From positions 1,086,001 to 1,150,000 of the forward strand of contig CP018227.1 in assembly GCA_016865035.1 (NCBI GenBank): a stretch of DNA of 64,000 nucleotides, in the 5' to 3' direction. Position numbers and translations under genes: made by a program. This DNA comes from Kordiimonadales bacterium IMCC3096. GTDB taxonomy: Bacteria > Pseudomonadota > Alphaproteobacteria > Minwuiales > Minwuiaceae. Numbering within the stretch: position 1 is the first letter of the stretch; each line of letters starts with the position of its first letter. A model generated the notes under the pieces. It was given only the letters and a program-made list of their open reading frames with translations. It did no database searches and was not told the DNA's origin. This document shows, one piece after another, positions 7,828-15,445 of this stretch.

Positions 7828-8655
7828 TTGCCCCAGATGCGCCTGACACGACCGAAGGAACTGACCGAGACCCTGGACCTGCTGGCCACCCGTCAATGGC
7901 ATGTGCTGGCCGGGGGCACTGATCTCTACCCGGCGCATGTGGAACGACCTTTCAGACACCCGCTGCTGGACATTTCCGGCATTTCCGGACTGCGCGGCAT
8001 CGAGCCTGCCGATACCGGCTGGCGGATCGGGGCCACCACCACATGGACCGAAATCGTGCGCGCCGACCTGCCGCCTGCCTTCGATGCGCTGAAGGCCGCG
8101 GCGCGCGAAGTCGGCTCGATCCAGATCCAGAACGCCGCCACGGTCGCGGGCAACCTGTGCAATGCCTCGCCTGCTGCCGACGGTGTGCCACCGCTGCTGA
8201 TCCTCGACACGACGGTCGAACTGGCCTCCGCCGCGCGCGGGACGCGGCAGGTGCCACTGTGCGACTTCATCCAGGGCAATCGACAGACGGACCTGAAGCC
8301 GGACGAGATGATGGTGGCCCTGCATGTTCCGTCGGAAAGTGCGACGGGGCGCAGCAGTTTCGTGAAGCTGGGCAGCCGCCGCTATCTCGTCATTTCCATC
8401 GCCATGGTCGCCGCACGGCTGGCGGATGGCGAGGCCGCCGTCGCTGTCGGTTCGTGCTCCGTCGTGGCCCGCCGCATGGCCGGTCTGGAGCAGGCCCTTG
8501 CCGGGCGCGACCCAGCGGAACCATGGGAGAAATGCGTGAGCCCGGAGCATTTCGCCGATCTGACGCCCATTGATGACGTTAGGGCCAGCGCAGGATACCG
8601 CCGCGACGCCGCCCGGACCTGCACGATCCGCGCGCTGGAGGAGATCGCATCATGA
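7828..8655 (+). CDS. Molybdenum hydroxylase FAD-binding medium subunit
   Basis: About 275 residues of the CoxM/xanthine dehydrogenase FAD family: LAGGTDLYP (the FAD pyrophosphate loop), the second flavin motif with IQNAATVAGNLCNASPAAD, and the CO_deh_flav_C tail. It carries electrons from the FeS clusters to an acceptor. The TTG at 7828 sits five bases from GGAGAAAG and is preferred; the in-frame ATG at 7837 is too far from that site and would drop three residues. The stop overlaps the ATG of the next gene (ATGA), so the two subunits are translationally coupled. Confidence 0.92.
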   Translation: MPQMRLTRPKELTETLDLLATRQWHVLAGGTDLYPAHVERPFRHPLLDISGISGLRGIEPADTGWRIGATTTWTEIVRADLPPAFDALKAAAREVGSIQIQNAATVAGNLCNASPAADGVPPLLILDTTVELASAARGTRQVPLCDFIQGNRQTDLKPDEMMVALHVPSESATGRSSFVKLGSRRYLVISIAMVAARLADGEAAVAVGSCSVVARRMAGLEQALAGRDPAEPWEKCVSPEHFADLTPIDDVRASAGYRRDAARTCTIRALEEIAS

Positions 8656-11405
8656 GCATGGGCGCGGAACTGGCCGGACATGTCGAGGGCGTACGCTTCA
8701 CGGTCAACGGACAACAGGTGGAGGCAATATCCGATCCGGCGACCCGGCTGACCGCCGTCCTGCGGGAAGAGTTCGCGTTGAAGGGCACCAAGGTCGGTTG
8801 CGATGCGGGCGACTGTGGCGCCTGCACGGTGCTGATCGACGGGGCACCCGTCTGTGCCTGCATGACCGCCGTGGCCCAGGTCGAGGGCCGGTCCGTCACG
8901 ACCGTGGAGGGGCTGGCCGACAATGGCACCATGAGCCGCCTGCAACGCAGCTTCCTCGACCACGGCGCGGCCCAGTGCGGCATCTGCACGCCCGGCATGC
9001 TGATGGCGGCGACGGCGTTGCTCGACTCGGTGCCGGAACCGGACGAATTGCAGGTCCAGGATGCGCTCGGCGGCGTGCTCTGCCGCTGCACCGGCTACCG
9101 CCGCATCATCGACGCCGTGATGGACGCCGGAACCCGGATCGAGAGCCGTGGCAAGGGGGTCGGCGCAGCCATCCCCCGCCTCGACGGCGTGCCGAAGGTC
9201 ATGGGGACCGACAGGTTCGGCGATGACGTGGCGGCGGCGGACACCCTGCTGGTGCGCGTCATCCGCAGCCCGTTCCACCGGGCGGGCTTCACGCTGGGCG
9301 ACCTGAAGGGCTTCGTTGCGGAAACTCCCGGACTGGTCGCCGCGATCACTGCCGAGGACATTCCGGGCCGGAACCTGTTCGGCGTCATCCCGCCCTTCGC
9401 CGACCAGCCGGTCTTCGCGACCGGCGGTGAAACACGTTTCAAGGGGGAGGCCGTGGCGGCCCTGGTCGGGGACCGGGAGGTGCTGCTGGATCTCGATCTC
9501 GCGGCGGTTCCTGTTTCATGGAGCGAACGCGATCCCTCCATGACGACCGAGACAGCGAAGACGACAGCTCCCATGCACGACAGCCGGTCCGGCAATGTGC
9601 TGGTGGAGGGCTTCGTGGCGCGCGGCGACATCGACGGCGCGCTGGCCGGGGCCGCACATGTCGTCAGCGATCACTTCGCCACCGCCTTCGTCGAACATGC
9701 CTACATCGAGCCGGAGGCAGGCACCGCCTTCATCCGCGACGACGGGCGCATAGAGATCCAGGCCTGTACCCAGGCCCCGCACATGGACCGGGAAGCCGTC
9801 GCGGCGATCATGGGCGTGGCGGAAGACCAGATCGTCATCACGCCGACCGCCGTGGGCGGTGGCTTCGGCTCCAAGATCGATGTCTCGATCCAGCCGATCC
9901 TGGCACTGGCGACCCGAATCACGGGCAAGCCCTGCCGCATCTGCTACACGCGCCCGGAATCCATGCGTTCCACCACCAAGCGCCATCCGGCCCGCATGCA
10001 GGTGAGTATCGGCGCGGATGCGGAGGGGAAGCTGACGGGGCTGCGCTTCGACGGGGACTTCGATACCGGGGCCTATGCCTCCTGGGGACCGACAGTCGCC
10101 AACCGGGTGCCCGTGCATGCCTCCGGCCCCTACAGCACCCCCGCCTATCGCGCGCGCGCCGTCGCGCTGCATACCAATGGCCCGGTCTCCGGCGCGTTCC
10201 GGGGCTTTGGCGTGCCGCAGGCGGCAATCGCGCAGGAGACCCTGTTCGACAGGCTGGCGGATGCCTGCGGCATCGACAGACTCGAATTCCGGTTGAGAAA
10301 CACCCTGCGGGACGGCCAGCCGACCGTCACCGGCCAGAGCTTCCGGACCGGTGTCGGCATCCATGCCTGCCTCTCCGCCCTGCAGGAACCATGGGCGCAG
10401 GCGCGCGCGGCGGCGGCGCAATGGAACGGGGACAATCCGGACTCTCCGGTCCGGCGCGGTGTCGGCCTTGGCACCTGCTGGTACGGCTGCGGCAATACCT
10501 CCCTGCCCAATCCCTCCACCATCAAGGCCGGGCTGATGGCGGACGGTCGGGTGCGGCTGCATCAGGGTGCCGTCGATATCGGCCAGGGCTCGAATACCGT
10601 CATCACCCAGATCTTCGCCGAGGCGCTGGGGGTGCCGACCTCGGCCGTGGACCTGTTCATCGGCAATTCCGATGTCACGCCGGACGCCGGCAAGACCTCC
10701 GCCTCCCGCCAGACCTTCGTTTCCGGCAAGGCGGCGATGCTGGCCGGTCTGGCCCTGCGGGAGGCACTGCTGCGCCAGGGCAATGTCAGCGACGCGGCAG
10801 AGATTTCCCTGGACCATGGCAAGGTCGTGCTGCGCGACGGTGGTGCCGAGCGACAGGTCGACCCGGCGGTCATGGCGGCGGATGCGGACGGGTTCGTGCT
10901 CCGGGTGGCGGAAACCTACGATCCGCCGACGGCGGCGCTGGACGGGAACGGTCAGGGGGAGCCCTATGCGCTCTACGGCTACGGCGCGCAGATGGTGGAA
11001 CTGGAAGTGGACCGGGAGCTCGGCACCGTGAAGCTGCGCCACATCACGGCGGCCCACGATGTCGGGCGCGCCATCAATCCCCAGCTTGTCCAGGGTCAGA
11101 TCGAGGGCGGGATCGCACAGGGAATCGGCATGGCGCTGATGGAGGACTATCAGCCCGGTCGGACGGAGAACCTGCACGACTATCTGATCCCGACCATCGG
11201 CGACGTGCCGGAGATCGAATCGATCATCATCGAGGTTCCGGATGCCGAAGGCCCCTATGGTGCCAAGGGACTGGGCGAACACGTGCTGATACCGACAGCC
11301 CCGGCCATCCTGAACGCCATCCGCGACGCCACCGGCGCCGTCGTGACCACCACCCCGGCCACCCCCGACCGCATCCTCACCGCCATCCGGGCCGCACAGG
11401 CATGA
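8652..11405 (+). CDS. Molybdenum hydroxylase, fused 2x[2Fe-2S] and Mo-cofactor subunits
   Basis: 917 residues. Residues 1 to about 165 form the small subunit: CDAGDCGACTVLIDG for the plant-type [2Fe-2S] cluster, then AQCGICTPGML and GVLCRCTGYRRI for the second. The rest is the molybdopterin subunit with GGGFGSK, GAFRGFG, an MCD-binding GQGSNT segment and the active-site Glu in GAKGLGEH. With the FAD subunit it makes a complete xanthine-dehydrogenase-type hydroxylase that inserts oxygen from water into a heterocycle or aldehyde. In many relatives the two parts are separate genes, as in nicotinate dehydrogenase or 4-hydroxybenzoyl-CoA reductase; here they are fused with FAD left apart. Context suggests an N-heterocyclic or aromatic acid substrate, but this is inference. 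Confidence 0.92.
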   Translation: MSMGAELAGHVEGVRFTVNGQQVEAISDPATRLTAVLREEFALKGTKVGCDAGDCGACTVLIDGAPVCACMTAVAQVEGRSVTTVEGLADNGTMSRLQRSFLDHGAAQCGICTPGMLMAATALLDSVPEPDELQVQDALGGVLCRCTGYRRIIDAVMDAGTRIESRGKGVGAAIPRLDGVPKVMGTDRFGDDVAAADTLLVRVIRSPFHRAGFTLGDLKGFVAETPGLVAAITAEDIPGRNLFGVIPPFADQPVFATGGETRFKGEAVAALVGDREVLLDLDLAAVPVSWSERDPSMTTETAKTTAPMHDSRSGNVLVEGFVARGDIDGALAGAAHVVSDHFATAFVEHAYIEPEAGTAFIRDDGRIEIQACTQAPHMDREAVAAIMGVAEDQIVITPTAVGGGFGSKIDVSIQPILALATRITGKPCRICYTRPESMRSTTKRHPARMQVSIGADAEGKLTGLRFDGDFDTGAYASWGPTVANRVPVHASGPYSTPAYRARAVALHTNGPVSGAFRGFGVPQAAIAQETLFDRLADACGIDRLEFRLRNTLRDGQPTVTGQSFRTGVGIHACLSALQEPWAQARAAAAQWNGDNPDSPVRRGVGLGTCWYGCGNTSLPNPSTIKAGLMADGRVRLHQGAVDIGQGSNTVITQIFAEALGVPTSAVDLFIGNSDVTPDAGKTSASRQTFVSGKAAMLAGLALREALLRQGNVSDAAEISLDHGKVVLRDGGAERQVDPAVMAADADGFVLRVAETYDPPTAALDGNGQGEPYALYGYGAQMVELEVDRELGTVKLRHITAAHDVGRAINPQLVQGQIEGGIAQGIGMALMEDYQPGRTENLHDYLIPTIGDVPEIESIIIEVPDAEGPYGAKGLGEHVLIPTAPAILNAIRDATGAVVTTTPATPDRILTAIRAAQA

Positions 11406-11443
11406 AGCGGATCGCGCATTCAACTCGGTCGGTGCATGACAAT

Positions 11444-11488
11444 CTTCCTCCTCCCCCCTGGCGGGGGAGGACCGAGGAGGGGGGGAAG
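11444..11488. repeat. Interspersed palindromic repeat, left copy beside DUF559
   Basis: A G/C-run element containing a perfect eight-base stem, CCTCCCCC (11450-11457) and GGGGGAGG (11463-11470), with a five-base loop, flanked by CTTCCTC and GGGGAAG arms. A related element starts the composite repeat at 51.54 kb. It lies directly upstream of the DUF559 gene. Confidence 0.7.
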
Positions 11489-11517
11489 CCCAGGCGCCGC
11501 AGGAAAGGCACCCTGTC

Positions 11518-11877
11518 ATGTCAATCCAGCGCGCCCGAAACCTGCGCAAGAACCCAACGCCTGCGGAACGGAAACTCTGGCAGGTCCTTCGCCGACGCCA
11601 GATCGCCAGCGTCAGGTTCCGCCGCCAGGTTCCCATTGGCCGCTACATCGCCGACTTCTGCTGTCTCGAGCTACGGATCATCATCGAGGTCGATGGGGGT
11701 CAGCATGCCCGGCAGGCGGATGCAGACGAACACCGAACCCGATGGCTCAAGGATCGGGGCTTTGTCGTCATTCGATTCTGGAACAACGACGTGTTGCAGA
11801 ATCCCGACGGCGTGCTTGCCCGGATATCACACGCCTGTACGACCGCGATCAGCTTGGCAAGGCCCGACGCGGAGTGA
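11518..11877 (+). CDS. DUF559 endonuclease-like protein
   Basis: 119 residues of the DUF559 family, related in fold to very-short-patch-repair and restriction-type nucleases. Visible are NPTPAERKLWQVLR at the N-terminus, FRRQVPIGRYIADFCCLE, then IIEVDGGQH (the acidic and Q-x-H catalytic strand) and a final VIRFWNNDVL. The active-site-like Asp/Glu residues are present, so it may cut DNA, although its biological role is unknown. The ATG has AGGAAAGG upstream. It is set between two members of an interspersed repeat and has no functional link with the enzymes on either side, so it probably belongs to the repeat unit. Confidence 0.85.
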   Translation: MSIQRARNLRKNPTPAERKLWQVLRRRQIASVRFRRQVPIGRYIADFCCLELRIIIEVDGGQHARQADADEHRTRWLKDRGFVVIRFWNNDVLQNPDGVLARISHACTTAISLARPDAE

Positions 11878-11887
11878 GCGCCGGGTT

Positions 11888-11945
11888 GGTGCCTTGCGGC
11901 ACCTTCACCCCCTTCCCGACCTTCCCCCATCAAGGGGGAAGGAGA
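11888..11945. repeat. Hairpin and right copy of interspersed repeat
   Basis: Eleven bases after the DUF559 stop is GGTGCC-ttgc-GGCACC (11888-11903). It is followed by TTCACCCCCTTCCCGACC and a nine-base perfect stem CCTTCCCCC (11920-11928)/GGGGGAAGG (11934-11942) around the loop ATCAA. The second part is almost identical over about 43 bases to 51638-51679. Confidence 0.75.
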
Positions 11946-12002
11946 AGAGCTGGGCGACCGGACCCGACCGGACCCTGCCGGCAAAGGCAACGGAGACATG
12001 CA

Positions 12003-13475
12003 ATGACTGACGTGGTGCGCAAGGACGGGAAGATCCGCTGTGATGCCTGTCCGGTCATGTGTTTCATCGCGGAGGGACGCTCCGGGGCCTGTGACCGCTA
12101 TGCGGTGGAGGATGGTGAGCTGATCCGGGTTGATCCGCTGACCGTGGTGCAGCGGGTCCGGGACGCGGAGGGGCGGCTGGTGCCGTTCCTGGAGGGCGCG
12201 GAGGACTGGGACGGCGAACTGGTCCGCCCCGGCGACAGCTTCATCACGGCGGTCGGCGCGGGCACGACCTACCCCGACTACAAGCCGGCCCCCTTCATCG
12301 TCAGCCAGGATGTCGAGGGCATCGACATGGTGACCATCGTGACGGAGGGCATCTTCAGCTATTGCGGTGCCAAGGTGAAGATCGACACCGACCGCCACCT
12401 CGGCCCGGAACGCAATCTGGTCCGCGTGGACGGGGAGCCTGTCGGCCATGTCACCACGGGCGAATATGGCTCCCAGATGCTGTCGCTGGGCGGGGTGCAT
12501 CACCTGACCGGCGGCGGCAAGAAGGAAGGCCGTATCACCTGCGCCACCCTGATGGACCTGTGCAACGGCAAGGCCGTGGACATGACCGTGGATGACGGCG
12601 TGGAGATCACCGTGCAGGCGGGGCAGCCCCCGATCGTCAACGGCACGGCGGAGAACCGGATGCGGGTCGGCTGCGGGTCGGCGACCATCGGCATGTTCGC
12701 CACCCAGTGGCAGGGGCTGGTGGATGAGGTGGTGGTGGTGGATGACCACATCACCGGCGTCGTCTCCGAGCATCAGGCCGGCAAGGTGCTCGACTGGCCC
12801 GACACGGGGATTCGCATCAAGGGCCGCCGTTCCACACCGGGCCGCTATTTCCAGGTCGCGGAGCCGGGCACCGGCTGGGGCGGTACCAATGTCTCCGACC
12901 CGCTGACCATTCTGGGGGCCTGGGATCCGAAGAAGGCACGGCCCGGCCTGACCATGATGATGGTCTCCACGACCGGGGAGCAGTTCGGTTACTACGTCCT
13001 CGACGACGATCTGGTCCCGGTGGAGCACGACCTGCCGGACAGCCTGCGTCCCTCCGTCGACCTGATCGCGGAGAACTGTGAGCCCGCACTCTGTTCGGTG
13101 CTGTTCATGGGCGGAGCAGGGGGGTCGCTGCGGGCCGGTGTCACGCGCAACCCGGTGCGGCTGACCCGATCCGTCGCCGAGGCGGTCACCAATGTGACCT
13201 GCGGCGGTGCACCGGTCTATCGCTGGCCCGGCGGCGGCATCACCGTCATGGCGGATGTCAGCCGGATGCCCAGCAATTCCTTTGGCTATGTCCCGACGCC
13301 CGCCATCGTGGCACCGATCGAGTTCACCATGTCGCGGGCCGACTATCTGGCTCTCGGCGGTCACGGCGACCATGTGCAGAACCTCTCGGAGGTGCTGGGC
13401 AGGGACGGCCAGCGCCGGGTGGCGCACAGACAGGGCAATCCCTGGCCAGCCGGACAGCGCAAGCGGGACGACTGA
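12003..13475 (+). CDS. 6-hydroxynicotinate reductase-like iron-sulfur protein
   Basis: 490 residues. The N-terminus has a cysteine cluster typical of an FeS site (CDACPVMC, then CDRY), and further cysteines lie in SYCGAK, CATLMDLC, VGCGSA and CEPALC. The overall pattern matches proteins annotated as 6-hydroxynicotinate reductase, the enzyme of anaerobic and some aerobic nicotinate catabolism that reduces 6-hydroxynicotinate to a tetrahydro-oxo derivative with ferredoxin. It has no signal peptide and is cytoplasmic. It lies downstream of a molybdenum hydroxylase, the partner expected to make a hydroxylated ring. Its stop overlaps the start of the UPF0280 gene (TGATG). The specific substrate is inferred from family naming only. 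Confidence 0.75.
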   Translation: MTDVVRKDGKIRCDACPVMCFIAEGRSGACDRYAVEDGELIRVDPLTVVQRVRDAEGRLVPFLEGAEDWDGELVRPGDSFITAVGAGTTYPDYKPAPFIVSQDVEGIDMVTIVTEGIFSYCGAKVKIDTDRHLGPERNLVRVDGEPVGHVTTGEYGSQMLSLGGVHHLTGGGKKEGRITCATLMDLCNGKAVDMTVDDGVEITVQAGQPPIVNGTAENRMRVGCGSATIGMFATQWQGLVDEVVVVDDHITGVVSEHQAGKVLDWPDTGIRIKGRRSTPGRYFQVAEPGTGWGGTNVSDPLTILGAWDPKKARPGLTMMMVSTTGEQFGYYVLDDDLVPVEHDLPDSLRPSVDLIAENCEPALCSVLFMGGAGGSLRAGVTRNPVRLTRSVAEAVTNVTCGGAPVYRWPGGGITVMADVSRMPSNSFGYVPTPAIVAPIEFTMSRADYLALGGHGDHVQNLSEVLGRDGQRRVAHRQGNPWPAGQRKRDD

Positions 13476-14392
13476 TGGCACCGGGTCCACAGGTTGCCCT
13501 GCTGCCCGATGGCAGGCGGCTGCACCTGCAGCACGGTCCCATTGACCTGCTGATCGACGCAGACGGCCCTGCCCCGGCGGTTCGCGCGACCTGGCGGGCG
13601 GCGGAGGAACGGTTTCGCGATGTGCTGGCGGTGCTGGTGGAGGAACTGCCCGCCATGCGCCGACCCTGCCCCGAGACCGGGATTGCGCTGGCCGGTCCCG
13701 TCGCCAGACGGATGGCCGTCGCCGTCACGCCGCATGCACGGACATTCGTCACCCCCATGGCAGCGGTGGCCGGATCGGTCGCGGACGAGATGCTGGCCGC
13801 GATCCTGGCCGCTGCGCCCAACCTCGACCGCCTGCACGTCAACAACGGTGGCGACATCGCGCTCTGGCTGGCGGCGGGCCAGTCCTGCGTCAGCGGCATT
13901 GCCGGACCGCCGCCACGGTTGCGCATCATCGACCGGGTGCTGATAGGCGCGGATGACGGGATTGGCGGCATCGCCAGCAGCAGCCGTCACGGGCGCTCCC
14001 TGTCACTGGGCGTCGCGGACAATGTGACGGTCTTCGCGCGCAACGCGGCCATGGCCGATGTGGCGGCGACGCTGATCGCCAATGCCGTCGATACCGGCCC
14101 CCATCCGAACGTGAAACGCCGCCCGGCAACCGATCTCGACCCGGACAGCGACCTCGGCGCGCGGCTGGTCACGGTCGATGTCGGCAGGCTGGCGGCAGAC
14201 GACGTGAGACAGGCGCTGGAGCGGGGCATGGCGCAGGCAGAACAGATGCGTGCCGCTGGTCTGCTGGATGCGGCGCTGCTGATGCTGCAGGATGAGACAC
14301 GACAGGTTGGCCACCTGAGACGGCCAGGAGGCGAGCATGGAATACATCCGGAACCACTGGTACGTGGCGGGCTTCGCGTCGGAGTTCGGTGA
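13475..14392 (+). CDS. UPF0280 family protein (ApbE-like)
   Basis: 305 residues of UPF0280, a family with distant resemblance to the ApbE flavin transferases. Features are GPIDLLIDADG near the N-terminus, the middle segment AVAGSVADEML, the strand HVNNGGDIALWL and GIASSSRHGRSLSLG. The family has no firmly established reaction. Coupling by TGATG to the hydroxynicotinate-reductase-like gene suggests it modifies or assists that enzyme, possibly through a flavin. The C-terminal 19 codons overlap the Rieske gene by 56 bases. The natural end of the family fold (DAALLMLQDETRQV) comes before this, so the tail may be a read-on extension. Confidence 0.82.
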   Translation: MAPGPQVALLPDGRRLHLQHGPIDLLIDADGPAPAVRATWRAAEERFRDVLAVLVEELPAMRRPCPETGIALAGPVARRMAVAVTPHARTFVTPMAAVAGSVADEMLAAILAAAPNLDRLHVNNGGDIALWLAAGQSCVSGIAGPPPRLRIIDRVLIGADDGIGGIASSSRHGRSLSLGVADNVTVFARNAAMADVAATLIANAVDTGPHPNVKRRPATDLDPDSDLGARLVTVDVGRLAADDVRQALERGMAQAEQMRAAGLLDAALLMLQDETRQVGHLRRPGGEHGIHPEPLVRGGLRVGVR

Positions 14393-15377
14393 GGGTTTCA
14401 CCACCGCGACGATCCTGGAGGAAGAGATCGTGCTCTATCGCGCCAGCGATGGCACGGTCGTGGCGCTGGAGGATCGCTGCCCGCATCGCGCCCTGCCGCT
14501 GTCCATGGGCAAGCGGATCGGCGATCAGGTGCAGTGCGGCTATCACGGTCTCACCTTCGGGACCGACGGGCACTGCGTCCGGGTGCCGGGACAGCGCAGC
14601 ATTCCGCCACAGGCCTGGGTCAGGCGCTATCCTACCCACGAACGGCACGGCATCGTCTGGATCTGGATGGGCGCGGAGGATGCGGCGGACACGTCGCTGG
14701 TCTTCGACATGCCGGAGTTCACCGATCCCGGCTGGGCGGCGCACCAGGGGGAAGCACTGGCGTTCGAAAGCAACTACCTGAACGTCGCCGACAACCTCTG
14801 CGACCCGGCCCACGTCAGCTTCGTCCACCCCACGACCCTCGGCAATCCCGACAGTGAGGACGTGCCGGTGCGGGCGCGGCGCCATGGCCAGATGGTCGAG
14901 ATCTCACGCTGGATCCGCGACAGCGCGCCCATCGGGTTCTTCCAGGCCTATGGCGGTTTCAGCGGCAATGTGGACCGCTGGCACTACTACTATCTGCATG
15001 CCCCCTGCATTGCCGCCATCGACTTTGGCAGCGCCGATACGGCTCTGGCCCTGCCGGAGGAGCGGCGCGGCGAAGGCATCCAGATCCATGCGCTGCATTT
15101 CATGACTCCGGTCAATGCCACCCGGACCATCGACCGCTGGATGCACCTGCGCAACACGGCGGTAGATGACCCGACGGCGGGGGAACGGATCAGCGACCTG
15201 CTGCGCAAGGCCTTCGCGGAGGACAAGGCAATCCTGGAAGCCGTCCAGCGCAAGGAACTGCAGCCCCGCGACCGCCCGCCGGTCCGCGTCGCCATCGACG
15301 CCGGTGCCAATCACTACCGCCGCATCGTCGCAGAGATGCTGGCCGCCGAGCAGGAAGTCGCAACGGCGGCGGAGTAG
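14337..15377 (+). CDS. Rieske non-haem iron oxygenase, alpha subunit
   Basis: 346 residues of the VanA-like monooxygenase group. The Rieske cluster ligands are C48 and H50 (CPH) and C67 and H70 (CGYHG). The mononuclear iron site is in VADNLCDPAHVSFVH, which supplies the bridging Asp and the two His. It would hydroxylate or demethylate an aromatic or heterocyclic substrate and needs an external reductase, none of which is seen nearby. The ATG at 14337 is seven bases behind GGAGG, which supports this start despite the 56-base overlap with the UPF0280 gene. Last gene of the hydroxylase/reductase run, convergent with smc. Confidence 0.9.
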   Translation: MEYIRNHWYVAGFASEFGEGFTTATILEEEIVLYRASDGTVVALEDRCPHRALPLSMGKRIGDQVQCGYHGLTFGTDGHCVRVPGQRSIPPQAWVRRYPTHERHGIVWIWMGAEDAADTSLVFDMPEFTDPGWAAHQGEALAFESNYLNVADNLCDPAHVSFVHPTTLGNPDSEDVPVRARRHGQMVEISRWIRDSAPIGFFQAYGGFSGNVDRWHYYYLHAPCIAAIDFGSADTALALPEERRGEGIQIHALHFMTPVNATRTIDRWMHLRNTAVDDPTAGERISDLLRKAFAEDKAILEAVQRKELQPRDRPPVRVAIDAGANHYRRIVAEMLAAEQEVATAAE

Positions 15378-15445
15378 CGGCGGCAGGCACGTGCTGTTGG
15401 GTGAAATGCCCGGTACTTCAGGGTGGTCCCAGGCCTTCGACCCGA

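Noticed and set aside
11444-11945. CRISPR-like repeat pair around DUF559
   Set aside because: Only two dissimilar palindromic repeats are present, with a gene between them; there is no regular repeat-spacer series.
9518-12010. Long open frame in another frame across the molybdenum hydroxylase and DUF559 genes
   Set aside because: Low-complexity Arg/Gly/His translation running through an interspersed repeat; the real proteins in the overlapping frames are well conserved.
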